DNA of 64,000 bases from Allium sativum (Eukaryota > Streptophyta > Magnoliopsida > Asparagales > Amaryllidaceae), in the NCBI GenBank assembly GCA_030737875.1, contig CM060923.1, positions 36,386,501 through 36,450,500 of the forward strand, read 5' to 3'. The stretch's first letter is position 1. The number at the start of each line of letters is the position of its first letter. The position numbers and the translations under genes were made by a program. Positions 50,896 through 60,961 of the stretch are shown here, one piece after another. The notes below the pieces were generated by a model. That model was not told the origin of the DNA and made no database searches. It saw nothing but the letters and a program-made list of their open reading frames with translations.

Positions 50896-52780
50896 GGAAA
50901 TAAGGTTATGATGCATATATATTGAAGCTTAACGAAATAATTAATCTAATGGACGTTGAAATGCAGCTTGGTCTCAACAAGCCTAAGTTGGTCCGCCGCT
51001 CCATAGACATTAAGACCTTAAGTACAAAGTTTAGTTACCCTTCCTTCTAAGAGGTGAGTATCACACTTACGAGACTATAAGATCGATTGTTGCCCCGGGA
51101 TGAGGGCATATGAGTTATGGAAAGTTGAATACCTTACCGCACTAGTCATACTTAGATTCAGGATAAAATAATATAAACTGTGTTGAGAAGAAACAGGCTA
51201 ATGCTACACCACAATTAGGACATTAACATGTCGTAGCACTTATCGACTTAGGTGATACTTCCACATCGGACCAGCCCACGAAAGGCCTTGGTTATGTTAG
51301 TTATCAAGTCACAAGCTTACAATAGGTTTCGGCCGTGCATTGTGCTTCATTAGGCTTATTACAGATATAGCAGGGTCGAAAAGGTAAACTATTTAGTTCT
51401 ACCCAAAGTCTTTCCTCTTCCGAATGGACTGTTGATTGTCCCTTTCATGAAGAAGGTTAACGTTAACTCTCTGTTTAAAAATATGATTATCAAATCGAGA
51501 AATTTTTAAGTCTCGTACTTGACCTTTTTATTTATTTCGAGTTTATTACAAGAATTGAAGAAATCTCCAATTTAATGTAGAAATTAGGGTTTTCTCTTGA
51601 AGAAAGATGTACAAGATTATATAATGAGAAAAATGGGACTTTAAAATGTGATCGATGGGGTCTTATTTATAGATAATTTGTCCCCCCTTTGTTATTGACT
51701 CAGAAGGACCCCTTTCGGATGTAGCAACATGGTGTCGGCCACCTCACACCTTTCGGTTCCGTTGGTGGGGGTTTCAGCCGCCTTTCTTGGCACTTGTTGT
51801 TGTTTCCGAGACCAATTCGATGTGCCAATCTTGGCTTTCGGAAGGTTGGCCGCGGTCTTAGGAGCTTCTCTTTGATATGCTTCTACCTTCCGTATCGTTG
51901 CTAAGCCAGTTGGTATGGATAGCTTTGGGAATGGCTTTTGATTTTCGGGAATAAGCTCCGTTAGCTGTCAAACTTTAAATTCGATAGCAGGCTTTCGGGG
52001 TATCTTTCTTGTGTTTCGGCTTCTTGTGCTCTTGATATCTTCACCTTCTTTCGTATTGACACTAAGTTAATTAGTGCCAATAGCCCCTTCATCTTCTTTT
52101 GTTTGGCTTAATGATTCCTGTCTCGCCTTTTGTTTTGGGTTATAAACTTTCATTCTTTCCTTCTCATCTGCTTCCGGTAATTTGCCTTTAGGAGTAAGCT
52201 CATACTAGCTGCTTTTGGTGTCGCCATTGCTTTGCCACTATCTCCTTTTGTATCGACACCACGCTTCCCTCTTCTATGTTAATGTCGATAGCTTGTTGAC
52301 CCAATCGCCTCCTTCGAGCTTTCGGCTTTAGTCTGTTGCCGGACTCATGCTTTCAGATCACTCTTCTGTGCTAGTTTCGGTTCGGTACCCCTTCACCGTC
52401 AGTAGGCTATGGTGTAGAATTTTGGTAGTAACCTCCCCTCCCCATCCCTCCGGCGCTCAGTGAAGGGGTATTTCTGACTTTTCAATTCAGCTGTTCCTTT
52501 TCATCTTACGACATTTTTTCAAACATTTACCTGCATTTTATTCTTGCATAAATTTCAACAACTAAAACTTTGGGTTAGTCTATCAGTCTTAATATACTTT
52601 CTTCGATTATTTCAGCTATATCATATTAAACATTGCTCGGGCCTAAGCCCAAGGGTACGTTAACCTGTAATTAAAGCTTCACAGTCGTTGATGCTTTATA
52701 CCTTACCAGAAGAATAATGAATAAGACCTAGAAAATTTCATGGTTGCAAAAACATGGATAGATTTTATCCTTATTACTAG
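50896..52780. other. Non-coding retroelement-like DNA
   Basis: No recognisable protein. On the minus strand CTATAAATAAGA (near 51674-51663) is followed by an A/T-rich leader with AAACCCTAATTTC (near 51590), an LTR-promoter-like layout. From 51720 to 52420 the word TTTCGG/TTCCG recurs. A long inverted repeat ATTGACACTAA-GTTAA-TTAGTGCCAAT (one mismatch) lies at about 52056-52082. Confidence 0.35.
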
Positions 52781-52789
52781 ACCCAAATG

Positions 52790-53215
52790 TTCATAATGGA
52801 AGACTGGAATCCCCTTTCTGGACATAAAAGAAGTCCCGAACCAACCCAGATCCGGGTATTAAATATGGAAGACCTGAAATCCATTTCTAGTACTAGTAGA
52901 AATTCCAAACTGACCCAGATTCAGGTACAGATGGAAGACTTGTAATCCATTCTTGATATTAATAGAAGCTCTAAACCAACCCACATTCAGGTATTAGAGA
53001 TATGAGGCCAAAAATCCGCTTCTGGTATTAAGTAAATGTCCTGAACAAACCCAGATTCTGGTATTATATGTATAAAACTAGAAATCCACTTTTGATATTA
53101 AGTAGAAGTCCTAAACCAACCCAGATTCAAGTATTAGATATATAAAACCAGAAGTCAACTTCTGGTATTAAGTAGAAGTCCCGAACCAACCCAGATTCGG
53201 GTATTAATGCCATCT
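52790..53215. repeat. ~70-bp tandem repeat, about six units, with internal inverted repeats
   Basis: Units centred on 'gaaccaacccagattcgg' near 52841, 52910, 52976, 53045, 53115 and 53185 alternate with 'ccagaagtcaacttctgg'-type segments. The best-preserved unit has CCCGAA...TTCGGG and ACCAGAAGT-CA-ACTTCTGGT inverted repeats. Confidence 0.75.
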
Positions 53216-53369
53216 TTAGGCTTGCTCTTTTAGGTAGAAGTGGTTTGTGCGTCATTCCCTTCTTGCGGGATGCTTGTGTAAACAGAAACGACTACTTGCT
53301 TAGGATGCACCTCCAGAGCTTATGTTCCCATTTCTCAGGGTTAGATGTAAGCAGAAGATGTACGTGCTC

Positions 53370-53407
53370 ACTGGGGCACCCTCTGGTCCTTTATTTAGCA
53401 AAGCATA
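53370..53407 (+). repeat. 38-bp direct repeat, left copy
   Basis: It begins ACTGGGGCACCCTCTGG and ends AGCAAAGCATA one base before the LTR of element C. It differs at a single base from 57567-57604 at the broken end of the same element. Confidence 0.9.
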
Positions 53408-53408
53408 T

Positions 53409-56086
53409 TGTAACGACCCATATTCTACACATCATAGGATTGTAGAATATTTATTTCTTTCCCGTATGAAGTTGTATGGTCATGTAACTTTGGGAAACAT
53501 CCATTAGAGTCATTTCCCATGTTCATGATTTTTGTCGATTTTTAAATGACCATTTTGCCCTTAGTTGGTACTGTTTTGGCCATAACTTTTGATTGGAAAG
53601 GAGTTTTGACCTAAAACCACTTCCATTGGATTCGTTTGATGGTTTACCTTTCCGTAGAGTGGTCATAATAGCCAAACGGACTTACCGTTTGGGAGATATG
53701 GCTGAAATAAGGTTTGGAGGGTGAAAAACTGCTTAACCGGGCCAAATCGGGTGATTAGTGAGTAGGCCCATAACCCATTTCGGGATTAGGGTTATGGGGA
53801 GGCTGAAATGAGATAGAGGATCATTCCATTTCAGTTTTCTAGCCTCCACTTATCACCAAGGAACCCTAAAAATGGCCCCCAACCTCTAAATCACCTCCAA
53901 ACCACCTTTTGGTCAAGGATTTGGCTTAGCAGCCCCTAATCAAGGAAGATCTTCACCAAAGCAACATAGGAGCTGCTGTTTGGCATTGAGATTCACATCA
54001 AATCAGAGAATTATTTCAGATCTTAGTTTATTTGTGGCTAAGGTGAGTGATTTGCATAGTTTTGCACTAATTATGGCTAATTAGGGGTGATTAGTGTTAA
54101 TTAGCGAATTTAAACGTGATAAAATTCTGGAAAAATGTTTATAAAATTCGGAATGATGTTTTAGACCTCTGATGTGAATTTGGGTTAATTTGGTTAAGTT
54201 CTGCTAATCATATCATAAGTTTCACCTAAATATGCTTAAGGGGAAATATGGGATTTTGGGTATGTTTGATCCATTTCTACCTATCATATTGATGTTTGTG
54301 GTTGATTATGCATGTTGCTATGACTGTATGAAATGCTTTGTGACTGCTTAGAATAGTTGGAATGGTCGAAAACGCCGTCGAGAGGCGTAAACAACTCGTT
54401 GGACAAGGTGCAGGGATTCGGATCGGATAGGGGGATTGAGGGTCGATCGGATCGCCCTATGGGATCGTGGGACATCACCACGAGCCGAGTCGTCTCCTCC
54501 GAACCGAACCATCTGCGCAAGGCCCACGAGCACCAACCACGAACTACTACCCGATCCGATCCACTTGTGCTTCGCGTCACGATCCGACTAAAGGAAAGCA
54601 GCATCCACGAACCGATGCACTACGAGACGCCGATTCGAACCAGGGGGAGTCACGAGCTGGAGGGGCGCGATCCGACCCGTGTGGGGTATTCCGATCCGAA
54701 TCGAGGAGAGGAGCACGATCCGAAGCAGAGAGAAAGAGGACCGCGATAGGATCCGAACCGCGGCAATCTGGAGACCCGACCCGATCCGCCAGGGGTGACG
54801 GCGATGCGATCCGATCCAGTGAAGAAGGAGCATTCTGATCCGAACCGAACCGATGAAGACTGATAACCCGAGATGTAAAGGTAGTCCAAATGAAGGGTAT
54901 TGACTCAGGATCCAGATAGGAACCAGTGAGTGGACTTCATGAGTTGGACTTTGCTGCGGGACGTGTGCTAAGGAGTTGTCGACGTTCATAACTTCGATTC
55001 GCCACTGGAAATGGATGATGGGCTACTCATCAGTGCAGTAGGGTCATTATGACCTGAGGGGCAAAGTGATGGTAGCAAGACTACGTTATCAGTGCAGTAG
55101 GGTCATTATGACCTGAGGGGCAAGATGATGCGTAGTAAGACTATGAGCCAGTGCAGTGGGGTCATTACGACTCCATGGGGCAGAGTGGACATAGTAAGGA
55201 TTAGTAAGGCTATGAGCCAGTGCAGTGGGGTTCTTGTGACTCCATGGGGGCAAAGTGGACATAGCAAAGGATTAGTGGCTACGTTATCAGTGCAGTGAAG
55301 CCATTTATGACTTCATGGGGCAGAGTGATCGTAGCAAGGTATGTTGGGTGATCGAAGTGGTGAATATCGTATGCTTTACGCACTGAGTGAGAGATGTGAG
55401 GATGGATGCTATGTTTGATTGTTTGCCATCCCTATGACATGCACACCTCCCCCACCTCCGTATCTTTACGTTGTTTGATATGGTACCTTAGAGTGTTGTA
55501 CAGTATGTAGTGCTAACTCTTTGGTTGTAGGTCCAGGTTCAGGTATGTTTTAGTCTACCTGTTATTGTTCACTTTAGATGCTTATCGCTCATACCAGGCT
55601 TTATGTCTGACCCAGAGTTTTATGTCTCCTCTTATTACTCTGGGTGCCCACACAAGCAGACTAGAGACATGTTAGCTGGTGATGCGCGAGTAGCTGATTC
55701 GGAGGCGGGCAGGAGGCTTCCACGTATGATATATATATATACACATTCTCCCTGTGTCGTTGGTGGTCGCTACTTGGGCATTAGTAGTGTACCTCCTTTA
55801 TCTTACTTTTGCTTTGAGACAGTTTGAAAGTTGTAATAAGCTGTATTTTGGATTTCCGCTGCTATGATGTTTAGTTCTGATTTTCAGCTTATGCACTGTC
55901 TCTCCTGTTTTATGTCAAGTATGTTATTATTATATTTTGTTCTATGCGCTGTGAGACATTCTACAGGTTCTTTGTATGTTCATTTCCTTCTTCCTTTTCC
56001 TTCTGACGACCCGTTCCGTGCTAACTGGACATGTGTACAGCGCACCTTTGGAGTTAATGTCGGTTGGTGCGGGGCGGGCCGCCACA
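53409..56086 (+). repeat. 5' LTR of element C
   Basis: It starts TGTAACGACCC and ends GGGCCGCCACA two bases before the PBS. The middle (about 54400-54860) is G/C-rich with many degenerate GATCCGA words. A five-unit tandem repeat lies at 55031-55345. ORFs in the GATCCGA region are by-products of that low-complexity sequence. Confidence 0.88.
55031..55345. repeat. Five-unit tandem repeat (59-70 bp) in LTR of C
   Basis: 'cagtgcagt' starts units at 55031, 55090, 55149, 55218 and 55288. Each unit holds a short inverted repeat: perfect GGTCAT-T-ATGACC in the first two, changed versions such as GGGGTC..GACTCC and GAAG..CTTC in later units. Confidence 0.85.
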
Positions 56087-56088
56087 CT

Positions 56089-56100
56089 TGGTATCAGAGC
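56089..56100 (+). other. Primer-binding site, element C
   Basis: TGGTATCAGAGC two bases after the 5' LTR; initiator-Met type. Confidence 0.9.
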
Positions 56101-56288
56101 TCTAGGTTGCGTAGTTAACCTAGGGAAAGACACTAGGGAGAGTTAGTACGTATATGAGAGCGCGTATTTGTGATTACTTTGGTTTTCAAAAGCTATGTAT
56201 ATATATACTATTAGTAGTATAAGAATGAAGTCGCACTGCACTAGCACCACTATGGGGTCGTTAATCGTTTCCCTTTTTCAGATTGACG

Positions 56289-57605
56289 ATGAGCCGAGAC
56301 ACGAGGGGTGCTGGTAGAGGGACCAACCAAGGGAATGCCGCTGACATGAGGGCAATGTTTACTAACCTCATGAGAGACATGCTCAGAGAAGTGCAAGGGG
56401 CAGTTCCCAATCCCGGGGTTGGTGTTGGCCCAGTAGTGCAGGCGCCTAGGGTCGATTTTGCCAAATTGTGCAAGGATTACACTAATCTTGGTGGAAAGCC
56501 GTTCCACGGAACGGAGTCGGCCACAGATGTTCAAGATTGGATGGATAGTTGTGATCGTATCTTCGATGAATTGGGTCTTGAGGATGCGATGAAGAGAAGG
56601 CTAGCGTCTCGTCAGCTGCAAGGGCGAGCGATGAATTGGTGGAACGCCATTAGAACAGCTACTCCAGAAGATCAAGTTACTTGGGATCAGTTCAAGGCTC
56701 GCTTTAGCGAGAAGTTTATTCCAACTGCCCAGAAGTCAGTATTGTTTAAGAGGTTCTTGGAACTCAAGCAGAACGGAAGGGCAGTTTCTGATTATATTGC
56801 TGAGTTCGACACTTTGTCGAAGTATGGACTGTCTCTCATTGATACTCCTGAGAAGAAGAATGAGAAGTTCATTACTGGTTTGGATGGATACTTGGGGGAA
56901 AGGCTTATTAACCACATCGATGTGACTTTTGAATCGATCGTGGGGAAAGCTTTGAGATCAGAGAGTCTTTACCCTAAGTCAAAGACTGAGGCTGCATCTG
57001 CAGAAGGGCCAAAGCCGCAAGCAGGCGATGGAGGCAAGAATAACTCTCAGAATAAGAGGAAGCAGGACCAATCAAAAGGTGGCCAGAAAAAGAGCAAGAA
57101 GGATGTTGAGTGCTTCAGCTATGGAAAGAAGGGCCATTATGCTAAAGAATGTCGGGCCAAGCCAGCGGAAAGGAAGTGCTACAACTGTGGTCAAATGGGA
57201 CATCAGAAGGATAAGTGTCCGCAACCTCTTAAGGAGAAGCAGATTGTGAAAGCATATGCTATTGATGCTGTTCCTTCTTCGTCGAATGCCCCAACTGCGG
57301 CGGAGAAAGGAAAGAATGTTGTTATTCAAGGTATGCTTTCTATTTATGATATACCAGTTCGAGTTTTGTTTGATACTGGGGCTTCCCGTTCCTTCATATC
57401 TAGTGACCTGGTAGATAGGTTGGGACTGGAACCTGAGATAGTCGATAGACCATTGGTTGTGACGAACCCGATTGGTGGTTCGACTAGCCTTAGTATGATT
57501 TGCAGGAATTTGGTCTTATCGAGTCATGGATGTATGTTTGTATGTGATTGCTTTGTTTTGGGCTTTACTGGGGCACCCTCTGGTCCTTTATTTAACAAAG
57601 CATAG
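56289..57605 (+). CDS. gag: Gag and truncated protease of Tekay-like element C
   Basis: The first ATG is at 56289, giving 438 codons to the TAG at 57603-57605. Residues about 50-210 form the Gypsy gag (retrotrans_gag) domain: PFHGTESATDVQDWMDSC, GRAMNWWNAIR, WDQFKARFSEKFIP, FLELKQNGRAVSDYIAEFD. A Lys/Gln-rich linker leads to two zinc knuckles. The first (CFSYGKKGHYAKEC) has Tyr where the second Cys should be; the second (CYNCGQMGHQKDKC) is intact. The protease begins with VLFDTGASRSFIS (DTGA active site) and runs to FVLGFTG, after which the frame enters the 38-bp repeat and stops. The frame is otherwise clean, so decay is limited, but this locus makes no enzymes. Confidence 0.88.
   Translation: MSRDTRGAGRGTNQGNAADMRAMFTNLMRDMLREVQGAVPNPGVGVGPVVQAPRVDFAKLCKDYTNLGGKPFHGTESATDVQDWMDSCDRIFDELGLEDAMKRRLASRQLQGRAMNWWNAIRTATPEDQVTWDQFKARFSEKFIPTAQKSVLFKRFLELKQNGRAVSDYIAEFDTLSKYGLSLIDTPEKKNEKFITGLDGYLGERLINHIDVTFESIVGKALRSESLYPKSKTEAASAEGPKPQAGDGGKNNSQNKRKQDQSKGGQKKSKKDVECFSYGKKGHYAKECRAKPAERKCYNCGQMGHQKDKCPQPLKEKQIVKAYAIDAVPSSSNAPTAAEKGKNVVIQGMLSIYDIPVRVLFDTGASRSFISSDLVDRLGLEPEIVDRPLVVTNPIGGSTSLSMICRNLVLSSHGCMFVCDCFVLGFTGAPSGPLFNKA
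57567..57604 (+). repeat. 38-bp direct repeat, right copy
   Basis: Matches 53370-53407 except one base (AACAAAG vs AGCAAAG). Its first six bases, ACTGGG, are also what the interrupted protease codons are expected to read, so the junction has microhomology. Confidence 0.9.
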
Positions 57606-58160
57606 GATAGACGTGCTTTGTTAGCCTTTCTCCAGGCTTCAAATTGTCAAGGAAGAGGGTGTACGTGCCTTGTTAGCCACTCTCTAAGCTTTTGCTCACT
57701 TCAGCGGGAGGAGACATAAGTAGAGGTAGAGCTTGCTCTTCTGCTAGCAGAGATAGGATGTACTTAGTCGAAACAGTGGTAGGGCGTGCTTTTTCGTTCC
57801 CTTCTGCGGAATACGAGAAACTTAAGCGGAGGTAGGACATGCTCTTCTGCGAGCAGTAGGACGTGCTTAGTTCATAGGAGAGCCAGGGCATACTTTTATG
57901 CGAGAAGAGGCAGGGCATGCTAATAAGGTGCTCCGTCTCAACCATTTTAGGCATGGATCAAAGGCTTACGCTTTTGATGCTTTATCCCCGTCCTTTCTGG
58001 TTTGGACGATGCTAATGGCTTACACTCCACCTTCCTCCGGAAGGTGCCTTACCCCAGCCATCTTCGCAGTGACTAGAGATTTTTTAACATTGTAGGTTGC
58101 TTCACCCTCTTTTGGTAATTCAAAATTTTGAAAGGGTTTTCGTACCCTTGTTTGTGCAAG
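57605..58160. other. Non-coding repeat-rich DNA
   Basis: The word 'gtaggacgtgctt' and variants (agggcgtgc, aggacatgctc, agggcatgc) recur every 40-60 bp to about 57925. The same kind of sequence lies left of element C (53210-53369), so both flanks belong to one older unit. A perfect CACCTTC-CTCCG-GAAGGTG hairpin lies near 58027-58045. No coding sequence recognised. Confidence 0.5.
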
Positions 58161-59118
58161 TGTTGACACACTTTTTGGTAAAAGCAGCCACACTGAATAC
58201 CTGGATAGCATCGCGCTCGGATATGGAGAACGTTGTCAGAAGACAGGAAGCGATTTGGTCAAAGTCCCATTATCAACAAAGAACTGCCCGGAACTCCTAC
58301 CAGATGACCTTTTCTGGGCCCGAAAACAGCAATTACAAAGAAATGCTCTGTAACTCTTGTAGATCTCTGAATTAGCTTCAGTTTGATCTTTGGTTTGGCT
58401 CGATCGGCCTTACGGTTTGAAAGTTATGCCCATTTCCGTGAAGGGGTGTAACCTAGTACCAAAAATCAGAACATGACATCGGCTCGTGGGACCCGCCCCC
58501 GCTCGTGATGCACCTCATCTCGTGAAGCACCCCAACTCGTGAAGCACATGTAGACCACGACCCGACCACTCCAGCTCGTCACCACTGAACCACCGGCTCG
58601 GCTCGTCCTATGTGACCACGACCCGACCTCCGAACCTACTCCTGCGCAGCTTATTCTGACCTATTCTCAATGCTATTCGATATCCTATTTTCCCGGATCG
58701 GGCGCCACGTACCCCATCACGAACCGGTCTTCCCAGAAGCTCTCATAAAGCTATAAATACACCATTTGAAGGCATTTTCAAGGATCCTTTGGCTCTAACT
58801 CCTCACACCTTCCACCGTTGCTCTCTACAAAGCAATTTCAGCAGCAAAGGAGCAAAATTCCACATTATAACACGAGGATTTCGTGTATAATCTTTTGATT
58901 TCTTACCCCTTTTCATTGTAAACACGAGGATTTCGTGTATAAACCGAGAGAATTTTACTTGTAACTTCTTAGGATTTCAGAAGGGATAAAGTGGACGTAG
59001 GCTTGGTTCGAGCCGAACCACTATAAAAACTTTGTGTGTCTCCTCTTTATTTATTGTTTTCTGTATTCTGTGATCTGTAATCTGCAATTGGATGTTAGGC
59101 CCAGATTTTGGTCTAACA
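58161..59118 (+). repeat. First LTR of the Tat-lineage array
   Basis: 958 bp. It contains a Cys/Arg-codon-like G/C-rich stretch with 'ctcgtgaagcacc' repeats near 58490-58560 and a TATA-like 'ctataaatac' near 58750. In R/U5 the inverted repeat TGGTTCG-AG-CCGAACCA is followed by 'ctataaaaacttt'. Ends are defined by the second copy and the PBS. Confidence 0.88.
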
Positions 59119-59121
59119 TTT

Positions 59122-59139
59122 TGGCGCGCCAGGAAGGGG
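59122..59139 (+). other. Primer-binding site, Tat-lineage copy 1
   Basis: TGGCGCGCCAGGAAGGGG lies three bases after the LTR. It is not the initiator-Met PBS of the other elements; this type is usual for Tat-lineage Gypsy elements. The primer tRNA is not assigned here. Confidence 0.75.
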
Positions 59140-59183
59140 ACGAACCTTCGACCTTCTGCTTAGATTTTAGGGCTATTGGATAA

Positions 59184-60890
59184 ATGGCAATCCAAAGGAA
59201 GAAGATTGGAACTTACGCTCATGCTGATGATGCTGACGCTGAAGACACATGGAACAAGGCAAGCCAGGAAGCTACCTCTCATGTAGATCCTTCTGCATAC
59301 TTGACCAGAGATGAGATGGACGGAGTTCTCACTGAACTGAGAGATTAGATGGCACGACAAGATGATCTCCTCCAGAAACAACAGGAAATGATCAACCAAT
59401 TCTTCGCTCGGATGGATGGAAGGCCGAGCAACGCTCAAGTCATTGGTAATGAAGCCACAGAAGCGGCTCGGGCATCACATGGACTCGGGGGCAACCCCCT
59501 CGTTATTGGAAATGCACAGCGATCGGCTTCAGCTCCAGATCCAATGGATACCGGAGTGCAAACTCTCACTCAACTGCAGCAGGGATCGGCTAGTGACAGG
59601 CCACCAGCACCGGGTCAGATCGCCCCTCCTCAGTTCTCTCCCCACGAACCACGATCCGGCCTTCATGAACCTGCCTCACGAACCGACCCCCTCGAACCGG
59701 GTCGAATCGCCACCCTCGATCCGCGATCCGCGAGCCGCGATCCCCAGGTAGCAGCTCACCAACAGCTTCCATCCTCTCCTGCATTCAACGCTAGGGGCAC
59801 CAGCTCTGATTTTGGTAGTTTGCAACAGCCTTTTGAAGGCAATCGACTCGCTGATCTGATTCAACGCCTCTCGAGAGGCCGCACCTATCAGAATGATGTG
59901 GATGACGTCAATCACAACCCATTCACTTATGAAATCAGGAATTCCCGCAATCCCCTGGATTTCAAACTCCCACAACTGGAGCCATACAACGGCAGGACGG
60001 ATCCTACCGTGCACCTGATGTGCAACAAACGGCATATGGAAGTTCAATCGGCGTCGGAAAATGTCATGGCTAAGTGTTTTCCCCTCTTTCTGACTGATAT
60101 AGCAGCCTTGTGGATTCAGCAGCTAGAAACGGAATCGATCAACAACTGGAATATGTTGGTCGCTCGCTTCCTTGAACAGTTTCGGGTCCATATCGCACGA
60201 CCCAAGAACGTCATGTCACTCACCACAATCAAGCAGAGGCCCAGAGAGACTCTGCGTTCATTCCTGGAAAGGTTCAACATTGCAGCAGCATCAGTTGATC
60301 GTCCTGAACAATAGATGGTACTGATGGCAGCAGTATCCGGCGTTCTAGATAACTCGAAGTTCAAAAAATCTTTGTATCGAGACCCACCACGGAGTCTCAG
60401 CGAGTTCTACCTTGAATCGGATATATTTCTGCGTGAGGAAGACGCAACTTCCGAGAAGAAAGTTCTCGATGTCAACATCCTCAAAGATGGAGAACTGACT
60501 GATTCTGGAAATGGCAAAGGAAAAGTCACCGTCAAGAATGACCACAACACTCAGCCTCGGAGAGGGCCAGGATATGAAATGTATATTGATCTCATTGCTT
60601 CACTTTCTGACATCTACCTGGACACAAACGGTGTTGTCTCCTACCCAAAGCCTCCCAGGAGGGAGCCATCGAAAAGAGAACGTGATTCTGGAAAGCACTG
60701 CTTATTCCACGATATGGACAGACATGACACAAATGAGTGCAGACATCTTCGTGATGTGATTGAGGAACGGGTTGGAAGTGGAGAGCTGCCCGAGTATGTG
60801 AAACCATCAACAGCACCTGCGCTTCCACCTCCTGCTCCCCGGAGAGGGAATGACCCTGGATTGAGCTCTCGTGGGCTCATCATCAACTGA
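59184..60890 (+). pseudogene. gag: Tat-lineage gag with two in-frame stops, copy 1
   Basis: One frame runs from ATG 59184 to the stop at 60890 (about 569 codons), broken only by TAG at 59346-59348 and 60312-60314. Visible motifs: an N-terminal coiled-coil-like segment (LLQKQQEMINQFFARMDG), a Pro/Arg/Ser-rich linker, the gag core (FKLPQLEPYNGRTDPTVHL, FPLFLTDIAALWIQQLETES, TIKQRPRETLRSFLERFN), then after the second stop YRDPPRSLSEFYLES. A C-terminal Cys-His motif (HCLFHDMDRHDTNECRHL) resembles the Tat-type knuckle. Copy 2 has CAG and TCG at the two stop positions, so both are local single-base lesions. The protein would assemble particles; no protease or RT follows. Confidence 0.88.
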
Positions 60891-60961
60891 TCTGGATGAG
60901 ATCAGCTTTCGTTTTCTGCATTTCTTAGGCTTTAAGATTTTTTTTTGCTTTCGTTAGGTTT

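Larger units (their letters stand above)
53409..57566 (+). mobile_element. 3'-truncated Tekay-like Gypsy element C
   Basis: It consists of a 5' LTR (53409-56086), PBS (56089-56100), gag and the start of protease, then breaks inside the protease at about 57566. RT, RNase H, integrase and the 3' LTR are missing. Instead of a 5-bp TSD the truncated element lies between 38-bp direct repeats (53370-53407, 57567-57604). The gag and TGTAACGACCC LTR start fit Tekay/Del-type chromoviruses. Confidence 0.85.

Noticed and set aside
54357..54989. Four overlapping ORFs of 106-133 codons
   Set aside because: Arg/Ser/Asp-rich products of the degenerate GATCCGA repeats in the LTR of element C, open on both strands because stop codons are rare in that composition.
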